This document shows positions 51,662 through 63,367 of a DNA stretch of 64,000 nucleotides, piece by piece. Origin of the DNA: Fragilaria radians (Eukaryota > Bacillariophyta > Fragilariophyceae > Fragilariales > Fragilariaceae); contig CAAAJI010000012.1 in NCBI GenBank assembly GCA_900642245.1, positions 1-64,000 on the forward strand, in the 5' to 3' direction. How positions within the stretch are numbered: position 1 is the first letter of the stretch; each line of letters starts with the position of its first letter. The notes below the pieces were generated by a model, which ran no database searches, was not told the DNA's origin, and saw nothing but the letters and a program-made list of their open reading frames with translations. The translations under genes and the position numbers were made by a program.

Positions 51662-54600
51662 AACTTTGTGTTTCTATAGTGAAAACATAGCCAAGTGTAC
51701 CATACGTCGCGGTTGAGTTGCCTACCTTAATGTCTCATCATAACCTCTCTCTCCAGCGCTCGTTCATATGTGTCTATGATTTATGAACTTCATGAACAAT
51801 TGCAACCTTTCACTCTTGAAATTCTAACATGACATCAATAGAAGTTGTAAGCCATGTATAACGATTACTAAAGATTTTTGAGAAGCTTAGGCATCACAGC
51901 CTAGGGAATATCGTTGAGCTTTGTATTGTTAGAAGTTATTTTCAAATGGCAAATAGTATAGATCTCGCTTATTTTCAGTGTGAAAGAAGTGTGGTAGCAA
52001 AGTTAATAGAAAGAGTAAGTTTTTTGGCAATTTTAGCGCGATTGTCTTTTCTTTTTAAATAACACGCCCAATCCGCATAAAGCGGAATATTCAAGAGCAT
52101 CTCCCAGCCAAACGCTCATTTTCTGGGGTGACTTTCAGTGCTGTCAGATGCATACTACGCATCGTCCATGCAGTTCGTGCACATAAGGATGAAAAGGGTC
52201 ATTGTTATCAATAATCGGCTTTTTAAGCTCAAATTTCCTTCAGCAAATTATATGGAGTCATAGGAACCTTTTAATTATTCCTTTTGATTCAGGGTTATGA
52301 CTTCTTGTAGATGGGGCAGGCTTCTACGAAGACGGAAATCAAGTTTCTTTCTCCATTGTAAAATCCTTTGTATTGAGGTCTCAGGTGGAGTGAAATCTGC
52401 TCACTTTCTGCTTTATCACTCCTAATCAGATGATTTTGGAGTAAGTTTGTTGCTGGATCAATTATTGTTTAGCAACTTCATGACTTAGGGCCCTCTATGG
52501 TAGTTTACTTATTCAGGCTCCTACTAGATCATCATTAGTCCACCTACAAAGGTTCAACTTGGTGACTAGTCTTTTGTGCCCTCATCTTGGAATGCAAGGG
52601 GCATTGAGACTTTGTCATTTTCGGCAATTCTTCTTCTTTTTGAACCTCCACTCGTCTGTAAATCCTTCACGTAGTTGACTCTATTGCATTAGTCTGTCTG
52701 ATGTGCTGGACATAATGATATAATGGACCATTATCAAGAACCTTAAAAGGATATTTGATATTACTTGTTTGTTTTGACAATAGACAGCAATCACTGTGCT
52801 CTAGTCATGTATTTACGCTGGACAGAGTTAATTTGTAACTGTATAGAGCTTTATCATTCTTCTTTGGTAGACTACCTCTCACTGCTTCTGTGTTGCCCGT
52901 GTCCATTATGATGTGAAACGGGACACTAAACTTAGTCTATTCTTGTAGTGCTTGTTGTGATCATCTTCAAATGCCTTTGGGTTATTCAAATGTATCACAA
53001 TCTAATCAAAGACCTTAGAAATGAGCAACGAAATGGCTGCATTGACACTAGTTGTCCCTGTTTTAATTTAATTATTTGTTGTGATGTGAGGGATGGATGC
53101 GCTTTAGGATAGCGCTCACATCTTTTCCTTGTACAAAGAAGACCTCTCTTGTTATCTATTTGTTTAAGTATTCAAATTCCATTATCATAAGAAAGACTTG
53201 CCTAGATTTATCCTAAGTCTTTTAGTTGTGACATTTGCAACTCTTGAGCTAGTACGACTACATTTTCATTTTATGAGTTTTCTTAGCAACTAGAATATCC
53301 TCCGTGCATGACCTTACTTTGGTCAAGCTTGCAAAGAAATTGTCGCTGTTATCTTAATAACTGTATTTATTTAGGGCTAAACCATCGGAAGAAGGGCTTA
53401 AATGTGTAATTATGCCATGAGTCAATTATAATTGTTGTCATCCGAAACAAGTAAGTTTTTGGTATGGGTATTTTTAGGTCTGCAGTCCAGCACCGGGCAT
53501 GTATTTTGAATATGATGCTCTATGCTGAGTTGCACAAAGTGAAATTATGATCTATTTATCAATTATTGACTAAAATTGATCTCATTCTCGTGACGTCTAA
53601 AATTGATCTCCTCCATGCCACACTCCACCTTGTCAGAACCAGCACCTTCTGTCATAACCTTCTTCAAGTTGGTCTTAAAAACTTACGTGCTAGATTTGAC
53701 ACTTAGCCTCTAGGCTTATGTGATTTTCGATTCACAACTTAGATTCATAAATCGTGAACCTTGATAGATTCCCCTTTGTTATTTGGGAATCTGTAGTTAT
53801 TCCTACCGTATTGACATGACGGTTCTGAAAAGATATTAAATGATCTTCTTCATTAATCAGCAATATTAAGCATCACTAAATTCATATAAGACTATGTCTT
53901 TATTGAATTTGTGGAAGGTGTAGAAAGAATGGTTAACTATGTAACTTATTTTAGATCTAGATGAGTAAATACAAGAATATTAATTCTAGTATTATTTACT
54001 ATGGATTAACAATAACTTGGAAATCTCCAGTGTCGGTACATGCACACATCTCTTAGTCTTTGTAACCTATTGTAGTATTGTTGGACCGTATTGCTGACAA
54101 CCTATAGTGATAGGTATTATCTTAACAAACTTAACTCAAAGGTATGTCACAAATTTCTGATACTGACAAACTAATCTTACTGGTTATCTTGAGGACCTTC
54201 TTAAATTGAATGCGTTCTGGCAAGTAATTGACCAATCATTTTCACCCCTAGTTGAAAGGCTTTGAAAAATTCATGAAAGCTGGACTAGCTGTTTAAAGTA
54301 TTCTCAGTATTTCCAGCTGTAACTACAGGATTCGATGCGTCGCTTCGAAGAATAGATATACTACAATGGGGAAAAGGAATTATGCTTGTGGGTATCAAAA
54401 TTCTTACAAGGAAATTAGATTTGATTTCAATAGTAAGGCAAGGAATTCTCTCCAATGCCTGGATCAGTTTTCTGAAATTCAACGCACACTCTGATATACA
54501 GACAGATACACGCATATTTCGTTTTTAAATGAGGAAATTGCCTTTTGTAGAGGTGTGAGCTTTATCTTGGGATACGCTGTCTTATGCAAAGCTGAAACAG

Positions 54601-56021
54601 TCAACAGGGTGTACTTCTAAAACGAATTCAAGTTTTATCATCAATCTACTTCCCTCCGTACCATTATGAATGGTGTTCTTAATGGAGGATTGAAGAAAAC
54701 TGCCTCTTAAAAATCTTGGTAATCTTTCTGTTGCCTGTCTTCATAACGTTTCACTTACTAGAACTATCATTTAGAAAATCTCCACAAAAGCAATCGATAT
54801 AAACTAAGGACTTAAAGATAAGACATTAATCCATCTTTAAGATTCAATTTAACAACAGGTTCTTGGTGGGTTGCATAAAGACAGTTTTTCTTCCCTTGGG
54901 TCGAGACACCTTATCGTAATTACATTTACCAAAAATCAACAATTTTTCTAGCCTTGTTTTGAAGCATAATTGAATTGAGGTTTTGATTTAGAAGGTCCTA
55001 GTACATTTCCCAATTTTCTTCAATCGACTGTTTTGACTAAAAGAAGCGGCTCTTTTACAGGCAAATACTTAACAACTTGTGTTTTGAAAATAAATCATTC
55101 ACAGCATTGAGTATGTAGCACCTAGGAAGGAGTGTTTATCAGTCTATGAATACAAATAGATTGAGAAGTTAACTTGAGCTCCAATATTGGAGACAAGATA
55201 TTCTGCTAGTAAAGCAAAAAGTAAAATATGAAAATATTCCATAGTTTTATGCGCCTACTTTTTATTGGTGTCTCTTGACCGTATCTATTATTTCCATTAC
55301 TAAATTGGTATGGTAATAAATGATGCTTTGCAAACTTAGTTTAGTCAAATAAAGCAAGTTCTTTTAAGTGGAGAGCATTTAATGCATTCCAAATCAAGTG
55401 CTACTCTTTCGAGTATTAAATGACTATGCACTAAATTATTCTATCTCCTTACAACATTAATAAAGATTTGAATTAGGATTCAACTGCATACAGAAGCGAA
55501 TGTAGATTATGCTTTCAATCGCACATTCTCAACATAAAGCAATGTGATGGTTGGACGAGGCACGTCGTTGTCGATAGGTAGCATTCTGGAGCTAGTGGAC
55601 AGTCTTCAGAATTCGTTGTGAAGCGCAGGATTTTGTTGATACTATTAGTATCAAAATGTATGAAGAGGTTTTGGCGTCAGTATAAACTTGTAGGAAGTAA
55701 TGACTGGACACAGAGGAAGCTTCATACAATTCACGAAAGGAGTTAAATTACTAAGATGATTTTAACATTCAATATATTATGGAAATACTTGTTGAGGAGC
55801 GTCACGAGTAAATTTTGATTCGAGTAATTTCACCTACTCACATTAACGTTAATAACAAGCCTATGTTCTAACAATAGCCATAACTCACGAAAATATCATG
55901 GTCGGAGTGTACTGTTGCGCAGTAAATTTCTCGGTTAAACGGTTGTAGGTATAGAATTTTAGGACATACTCTTTGCTTTTAGTCTTTCCGTTGGACTAAC
56001 TAATTGGTTCGCACGCTAAGT
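51662..56021. other. Gene-poor region, 4.4 kb
   Basis: The longest stretch without a gene. Stops are dense. On the minus strand at about 52650-52935 a semi-open frame reads VPFHIIMDTGNTEAVRGSL, then KKNDKALYSYKLTLSSV, a stop, then LDNGPLYHYVQHIRQTNA, which has coding texture but no family that I recognise. A 14-bp direct repeat (TAAAATTGATCTC) occurs near 53571 and 53600. I see no tRNA, rRNA or intact element. Confidence 0.4.
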
Positions 56022-56525
56022 ATGAAAAGTTATAGAAGTCTCGATTGGAATATTCTGCGTGCGCTTGTTGTATTTTTCGTGTCACGCACCGTGAGAACAT
56101 ACAAAATAGTTTCAACGATAGAGCACATTTCCGATATTCTTCGCATACAGTGTATGGAAATGAGAGCATCAAAGCCAGAGCCCAAAAATACTTGTGATGC
56201 TATGAGTAGCAACTGTTCATGTTCGGATGATCCTGTTGACGAATTTTGGGCATTTGTATTGCAAGATGAGGACGAGCCAAGCAATCCTTGTGGTTTTTTT
56301 GGCAACGGAGGATTTTGTCAGAAAAAGCATCAACCTCTAAATACTCCGCTAGACTATTTATTACCTCCTTCATTGGAAGAGTCAGTGGACCAGGCAATGT
56401 TATCAGCATTAAATCCTAGTCCGCAACCTTCGCAAGTAAAAAGTTCTAAGAAGCTTTGTAGCCTAATCTCTTTCGGGAAAAAAGAGACTTCTCCTAGTAG
56501 GAGTGTACTATGCTTTCTTGATTAA
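56022..56525 (+). CDS. Hypothetical protein, 167 aa
   Basis: Start at ATG 56022 (MKSYRSLDWNILRALVVFFV); upstream codons open only with TTG. The first 25 residues are hydrophobic and basic and could be a membrane-binding or presequence-like helix. The middle is Cys-rich (NTCDAMSSNCSC, NPCGFFGNGGFC), followed by a hydrophilic tail with TPLDYLLPPSLEESVDQAM. No family recognised. It is convergent with the Ca2+-ATPase gene, ending 115 bp from that gene's stop. Codon use is reasonable for this genome, but length and lack of homology keep confidence modest. Confidence 0.4.
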   Translation: MKSYRSLDWNILRALVVFFVSRTVRTYKIVSTIEHISDILRIQCMEMRASKPEPKNTCDAMSSNCSCSDDPVDEFWAFVLQDEDEPSNPCGFFGNGGFCQKKHQPLNTPLDYLLPPSLEESVDQAMLSALNPSPQPSQVKSSKKLCSLISFGKKETSPSRSVLCFLD

Positions 56526-56640
56526 TCTGGGAAGAATGATAAAACATTGACAAGTTTAAAACCAATTCTAAAATGAAGATGCTACTTTTAGGCTATGCCT
56601 TTCCAGCAAGTAACCAAATAAACTGTAGTTCAAATCGAGT

Positions 56641-59600
56641 TTAGTGTTTCAACTCCTCTACTTCGAAATATAGCTGATAAATAATGGCTGCAAGCACAGG
56701 CACCAACACGACCGTAAGCATTCCAAGAGAAGACGATTTGACTTTTAGAGAAGGAGGTCCTGTGCCAGCAAAACTTTCGGGGTCCTCCGAGACGGGAATC
56801 TGGCGCATTAACCATCCCAAAGGAAGGGAAAAAGCACCGAAAGAGGCTGTGATTCTCCACTCCCTGAGAGAGAGAGGAGTGGTTTGGGTGAAATCTCCTC
56901 CAAATTCAACAATTAACCATTGTGCAAAAATAGTAAAAAGGATAACACCGAGGAACATCGGACTACCATGAAGCGAACGAAGTGGATTAAAGACATCTCC
57001 AATTTCTCGCGCATTGAACTCGTTGAACACTTGACAAAAGACAAAAGCATTGAAAAGGATGGTGAAATGATGTGTTGATCCATCTTCGCATCCAAACCAA
57101 AGCGGCCCTTTATTTAGTAAATAAACTAGGACAGCCAACTGATAAGTTGCTTGCACAGCAATATTTCTCCACATGGGTCTGCTAATGAGACTGGCGTCTC
57201 TTTTGTATGGACGTCTATTTAGTAGCTCAAGCCTTGGAGGCTCGGTTCCAAGAGCCAATGCTCCCATAGTATCCATGATTAGATTGACCCACAACATCAT
57301 TATGGCATTAAGCGGTGGCTGATATCCAGCAACCGCTGACAAAAAAGTAATTGTTAATGCAACAACATTTACTGTCAGCTGAAACTGAAGAAACTTGCGA
57401 ATGTTGTCGAAGACTGATCGACCCCAAAGAACGGCTCTGAAAAAGCGTTAGAAAGAAGAAAAGGGTTGGAAGATTAGTGCATTCTCACTTACTTCACTAT
57501 GGAGGAGAACTTATCATCCATGATGATGATATCAGATGCTCTTTTTGCAACATCTGTTCCACTGATTCCCATGGAAAGACCGACATCAGCTGCTTTTAAG
57601 GCAGGGCCATCGTTAGTGCCATCGCCTGTAACTCCAACGACTTCACCACCGTGACCATGTGCTATGACCCATTCATCCTTATACCCAGGTAATAACAAAT
57701 CTTTATCCTTTTCAAAATTCTTTCCAGGATGAGCCTCTAACCATTGCTCCCTAGTCACTGGCATTAATCCTCCATTGAGGCGCTGGACTAGAATGTGTTT
57801 ATCTTCTGGACTAGACCTTGCCAATACTTGAAGGCGAGGGAGGATTGCATCCAAATCACGTGGAGTTAACTTTCTAAATGCCTCACCTTCCATAGAAATC
57901 CCTCCATCCGTTAATATTCCAGCCTGTTTTGCGATTGCTCTAGCAGTGTCCAGATTATCCCCAGTTACCATGCGGACAAATATTCCGGCTTTCTGACAAG
58001 TTGAAACCGCTTCGATTACATCACTTCGTAGTGGATCAGCAATACCGACGAAAGCTGCCAATGTCATACCTGTCTCTAACTCCGATTCCACATCGGCAAG
58101 ACATGCTGTCGAAGGGTCTTTCGTGAGTACCTTTTCAATGTTACGACGATGACACAAAGCAACGCATCGAAGAGCCTGAGAAGCAAAGTCTTTGATGATA
58201 GCTTGAATTTCTTTCTTCTTTTCATTTGTCAGATGCTTCTCACTTCCATCAACGTCCAAAAACATGGAGCAGTTCTCAAGTACTTTCTCAGCGGCTCCTT
58301 TATGGTACAGAGTCCAAGTAGAATCTGAAGTTGATTTTACCAAAACACTCATACACTTGCGTAGACTTGAAAATGGAAATAGACGAGACCCTGATTTCTC
58401 ACCAAAGTTTGCCTTAGCTCTCCTGACTTCTGGATCATCGCTTTGGCGTAACTGTGCCCAGAGTAAGAGAGCAGCTTCGGTTTTGTTTCCAATCACGTGT
58501 GGGCGATTATCATGAACGGCTCCGTTTAGATCTCCTTCATCAGGTAAAATAACTCTTGCAGTTGAGCAACAAGCGATATTGTTCAAAATTATTTCAAGCG
58601 CCGATGCACTTAATTCTGTTTTTCTGTTCGAAGCATCATTTTCCAACACTCCAGAGAACCAACCTTTAACTACCGTCATTCTATTTTCGGTTAATGTTCC
58701 GGTCTTATCAGAACAGATATTGGTTGCATTTCCCATGGTTTCGCATGCCGCTAAATGCCTAATAAGGTTTTGATCAGCCAGCATTTGCTTCGTGGAATAA
58801 GCGAGAGATATTGTAACGGCAAGCGGAAGACCTTCGGGAACGGCAACGACTACAATTGTTACTCCAATGATAAATGCATCCAGAGAATGTTTTAAGATTG
58901 AAACATTAGCAAGATATTCTGGCTTAACAAAAATTTTGATGAACATCATGGCAAGAAATGTTGCGACTGCAGCACCCATACCAACATATCCAATCATTGC
59001 TGCCATATCGTCAAGCTTCTCTTGTAAAGGAGTTTGACTTTGTTCCTTTTCAAGATGAGACTTAATTACTCCCCATTGACTGTCCCTTCCCACTGCGATG
59101 GCAAGGAATTGCCCTGATCCGGCCGATACGGTGCAGCCACTGAGCACAAAGGGATCAAGATCCAACGACTTTTCGACTTCCATGGGCTCTCCTGTGAGAG
59201 CAGATTCGTCCACCTCAAGTCCATCTACTTGAAGCAGAACTCCGTCACAGGGAATCTCATCTCCAGCTTCGATACAAACAACATCGCCCACTACCAGCTC
59301 CTGTACCCGAATCTGTTTTACTTTGCCTGACCTAATGACCACTACATCGATCTCTTCATCTCCTTTCTGACTCAAGTCTCGAAATTGTGACTCTTTTTGG
59401 TAGTCGTTCACAGCGGTAACAACAGACACGATCATGACTGCGGCCAGAATTGCTAGGCCTTCGACATACCCTGTAGTCGGATCATCATAAATTCCAATGA
59501 TCAATGAAATAATTGCAGCTGCAATCAAAATTTGAAGAGTCGCATCTTCAAATGTATCAATAAATAATTGCCAAAAAGATTTGCGAGGAGAAGATGGCAA

Positions 59601-59801
59601 CGAGTTGCTTCCAAAAAGCTGGCGCCTTTCCAAAGTCGAGGATGAATCTATTCCCGCTGACCGATTTGAGTGCAAAAGAGTCACGAGACCCTCTGGTCCA
59701 TTTAGTGCTCGTAAATTTCGGAGATTTTCTTCCAGAGCCTGCGGTTGATTGACTGAATTCAATAACTCCTTTAATCCGGGAGCATCCTCAGCTGAGAGCA
59801 T
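56641..59801 (-). CDS. P2B-type (PMCA-like) Ca2+-transporting ATPase, 1,034 aa, two exons
   Basis: Exon 1 57493-59801 (start MLSAEDAPGLKELLNSVNQ) and exon 2 56641-57436, joined in phase 2 over a 56-nt intron; the join reads SSIVKAVLWGRSVFDNIRKF. The frame is open another 114 codons upstream with Met at 60086 and 60074, so a longer N-terminus is possible. Hallmarks: actuator TGEP (about 203-206), M4 VVVAVPEGLPLAVTISLAYS, phosphorylation site CSDKTGTLTE (Asp365), hinge TGDGTNDGPALKAADVGLSM (from about 725) and M6 LWVNLIMDTMGALALGTEPP, all typical of P2B pumps. These export Ca2+ from the cytosol with ATP. Ten membrane segments are readable, but the C-terminus then has an eleventh hydrophobic stretch, LGMLTVVLVPVLAAIIYQLY, and ends 8 residues later. 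The usual calmodulin-binding C-terminal tail is missing. Confidence 0.92.
57437..57492 (-). other. Intron, 56 nt, in the Ca2+-ATPase gene
   Basis: Donor GTAAGT and acceptor TTTTTCAG. Its removal rebuilds a Lys codon (AA plus A) and joins two halves of one P2B ATPase between the hinge and M5, where the family is continuous. Confidence 0.92.
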
Positions 59802-62063
59802 CTTGTGTTCGAACGAGTTATCAGTTATCACAATCCAACCTCCAAAGATGTGTTGAATTCTTGTATTGTTTCCTAATTTTACTAGTTGTGTTTCAATTCC
59901 ACCACTAGAATCGGATAGAAAAAGGATTGGATAAGATTCACTGCACAATATGGCATACGGAAATGACAAGTACGTAGCCATATAGTAATGACTGTGACGT
60001 AAACAAAACAACGGATAAATGATTGTCTCAATTACGTAACACGTCAATAAATGTGATCGAAATATTGTTTCCATTGTATTTTCCATCAGGCCTATATAAT
60101 TGAGGCATTGCTCTAATTTGAGGGAGACACTCCTCAACTCCAAATTTCCTCAAATGCAATGCTTCCGCATAACACTTCAGTTGCTATGGAAGGGACCTGT
60201 TCATCATTTAGATTGTATTCCATGCATGGTTCTACAGGAAGCATTATTCAGCGTTCTTATTGCTTAATCTATATAAGAGAATCATAGTAGAGAAAGTATG
60301 TTTTGCTGATAAGCAAGTTCTTTGATGCTCATTGTGGGGATTGGAGGAAGAAACTAATCAGTGATGTAATGTATGGTGTGTTTATATGTATGGACCGCGT
60401 ACATGCGCAATTACTTGTGTTGACCAAGTGCGCTAACAGGACGCTTGATGCTCTTGAGCTAGACTTGGCTGTATAAGCAGTATTTGTTCAAGTTTTGGTT
60501 CAACTCCTTATTAAGTATATACGATGCGCAACTGGCATCATACCAAAAGAATTGTATACATACTATGCCACTTGTTTGATTTATATAGAAAGATTGTTAA
60601 CCTGAGTGGTGAGCCTCTTTCAAGCAAATGGAATACATATTTGCAAATCATGTTTCCTGTTTCTTCTTGATGCTACTCATATTGTCATTGTAAAATTGCA
60701 ACAGCTATTAAGGCTAGAAATAGCGAGTGCATAAGCAATGATACTACTAACATTGGCAAATCAATTTTCAACTTGAAGGTAATGTTGCAGGGCTAAGTCT
60801 CACCCATCAATGCATATACATGCTTGTTTAAACCAAAAATGCAAGTGTTGACAAACGAACGAATTTATGCGTACAAAGATATTCTTTGTTCTTTCCGTAG
60901 ATGCTGTGTTGGGATGAATAATACGATTGAATTAATCATGGAACAAGTGTATTGCCTCAAGTGATACCAAAAAAATTATTTAATGTTACCAAGGTACAGT
61001 CTGGTGAACTAAAGACTGACGCCGCAAATGTGTATATTGGAATCAATGATCTTTGGGGGTAGATGTCGGAGACAGCGTCCTGGACTGTTTACTCGCTACA
61101 CTTAATTTCTACGCGCAGAATGTAAAATCTGTAAGCATAGTTCAAATCATGAAGTCATGCAAGAATCGCAATCAAGGAAAAAAAAACCCAATTATTTCAA
61201 GTATGAACATGTTTGTGATGGAACATTTAAGGAAAATTTGATATGGGCCTAAAAGTCTGCAATTGATTGAGAAATGCTGCAATTCAGTGCACATGCGTTC
61301 ATACAGCGCAAAGTGATGGCAAGGTGATTAGAAATTAGACCAAGTATATGATAAGATTGAAGACATGGATAATATAAAGGCTCAACCAAAACCAGAACAG
61401 CCCTAGACCAGATTATCATCATAATCCACCACCATCCAAATAGGTTTTCACACGTGACACATACACTAGCCTCTTTAGACAAGGTCAAGCGAGAATGTCT
61501 TGCAAAGCATCAAAACAATTTTGATAAAATGAAGAGAGTTATTGGAACGAAGTAACTTATATCACGCCAGATTTCAATAAAACGTTGCATTTTTACAAAT
61601 AATGAGTCTGGTCATCGTGTGAGATCACTGGTAATGCAGGTAAACAAACACATCCTTAATAGAAAAGATCTGGTGGATCTAATTTCCATAGTAACTAAAG
61701 AATTGTTTCTATTTAACAAAGATAAGGCTTTCTTGGCATTTACTGATACTATTTCTTTCTTTAAAACACTGTGGGACATTTATATGGTTCTAATCTTGCG
61801 TAGCTCTATTTGTAGAGGCACTGCCTTGGAAAGTCAAAATGTCCCTGCATTTTTTGAAGATCGCGGACTCAAACTATCTACACAAATTCATAGAGATGCA
61901 TGCGAGGTGAAATTAACATCGAAAGCTCTATGTTTCTGATTTCTGTATTGGGGATAATTCCTGTTTAATTACTGATTGCAGCTTACCATAAATTGAATAA
62001 GGCAACGGTCCACTGGGAAAAGTTGTTTCATCCCAGCTGATTTCTTTTTTCTGAAAAAAAGTA
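59802..62063. other. Intergenic, 2.3 kb
   Basis: Includes the ATPase promoter or leader (upstream frame open to about 60143) and stop-rich DNA. A 106-codon plus frame at 61619-61939 starts with GTG and has no similarity. No relic recognised. Confidence 0.4.
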
Positions 62064-62088
62064 CAGTAGAACCTTGGTTAATTACGCA
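62064..62088 (+). repeat. Pogo/Tigger-like terminal repeat, one end
   Basis: CAGTAGAACCTTGGTTAATT preceded by TA. The CAGTAGAACCT start and the TA dinucleotide are typical of pogo/Tigger terminal inverted repeats with a TA target site. It lies at the 3' side of the transposase relic, as expected. The opposite inverted copy was not found. Confidence 0.6.
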
Positions 62089-62429
62089 TTTAGGAGAGTA
62101 CACTATCCTATTAAGAACGCACTTTTTGCTTGCGTTCAATATTTTTCTTTATTTCATTAGTTTTAATGTTTTGACAAGTAAATGTGTTCAATTGGTCATT
62201 TGCTTAATATTATTTTTATTTCCTTTCACAATAGAAGCATTGACTTGAAGCATTGACTTGATGCAGCCTATGCTGCAATGCAGCACAAGCATTACAAAGA
62301 TTAGAATTAATAACCATTCTTTTATCACGACTTATGCCGTTGACAAAAGATCATGTCAAGTAAAGTAATTTGCTTTGATCTCTTTTTCTTTTCTTTCACA
62401 TAAAAGAATTGACTATTTGAGGTTTTTGT

Positions 62430-63120
62430 ACGCCAGGTGCTACATTGTAGAAGTCCGGCAATTCCTTTACCAACGGGTACTTGTCTTGTTTTTCAATCGG
62501 GCAATAATGCCCATCTCCATAGGCTGTTTCCATGAGGTAACATTTGGAGGAAACACTTTACCGTCACATTTTCACATTGAAACTCACTACTACGACCTGG
62601 TGCATTATCCAACAACAAAAGCACGGGAGGATTGGTCCGTTGTCTAATTGCTGGGTAAAAAATTATACTGAACCGTTGGATAAGTGTAGTGACACCCATC
62701 CAGATTTTTTTGTGGCAGTATGTAACAACCCACTTTTTTTCTAGCAACGCATGCAGGAGTCTTTGACTTACCACTAATCATCAATGGAATTTTGTGTGAG
62801 CCACTTGCTTTTGAGAAAACAGCTAGACTTAATCATTCCTTTGTGGTTTTTCACTTAGAACTGTTCTTGGATCTTGGTTTGTAAGCAGCACTGAGTAACG
62901 TGGAATCATGCGATAGAATAATCCTGTTTTTTCCATGTTACATACGATTTTGTAATGAAATGTGCAATTTAGTTCTTCCGGTTCCGCTAACTTTTCTAGC
63001 AGCATATGGTCATCGCTCTTGACTCTGCCCCCTTCACCATGAAGGAATGCTGCAATATTGCTTGTTTTTTGAAATTTTGAAGCCATATCTTCTTCAGTGC
63101 CTACTGCTTTAGAAATGAGC
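62430..63120 (-). mobile_element. Pogo/Tigger-like DDE transposase relic
   Basis: Minus-strand pieces in several frames reconstruct the order of a pogo-family DDE_1 transposase: FLHGEGGRVKSDDHMLLEKL, CNMEKTGLFYRMIPRYSVLL, TNQDPRTV, SKASGSHKIPLMISGKSKTP, RFSIIFYPAIRQR, PVLLLLDNAPGRSSEF and WRWALLPD or, in another frame, QPMEMGIIARLKNKTS. The usual NMDETGLF has become NMEKTGLF, losing the first catalytic Asp; the second Asp is kept in LLLDNAPG. In-frame stops and at least two frameshifts are present. The N-terminal CENP-B-type helix-turn-helix is not visible, so the 5' part is probably deleted. No TIR found beyond 63120. Confidence 0.85.
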
Positions 63121-63228
63121 GCAGTCTTCTTATCTACTCTATTCTGAATTATTCGGATTGATACTATGAAAAATTAGGGCCTAGATTTTAGTAACGATGA
63201 AACCTCGTAAAATGCTTATGTTTCTCCC

Positions 63229-63254
63229 ACGTCATAATTCGATTGCTCGCGTCA
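63229..63254 (+). promoter_or_regulatory. Pair of CRE/CCRE-like hexamers before the methyltransferase gene
   Basis: ACGTCA at 63229-63234 and GCGTCA at 63249-63254 are 20 bp apart and about 115-140 bp before the ATG at 63368. ACGTCA and TGACGC (the reverse complement of GCGTCA) are the words described for CO2/cAMP-responsive elements in Phaeodactylum. Such six-base words arise by chance, so this is only suggestive. Confidence 0.2.
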
Positions 63255-63367
63255 TAAAAGGCAATATATGATCACGATTTTGAATTCCGTTTTGGGGAAA
63301 TCAACTATATTTTTGCAAGTACGATTCCTTGCCAACTTCACCAAACCATACGATCTGATTCGTGAAC

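Noticed and set aside
61619..61939. 106-codon plus frame
   Set aside because: Starts with GTG, no internal family signature, surrounded by stop-rich DNA.
63193..63215. Possible second pogo TIR (GATGAAACCTCGTAAAATGC)
   Set aside because: It resembles the left TIR in direct, not inverted, orientation and only weakly, so it cannot be the partner end.
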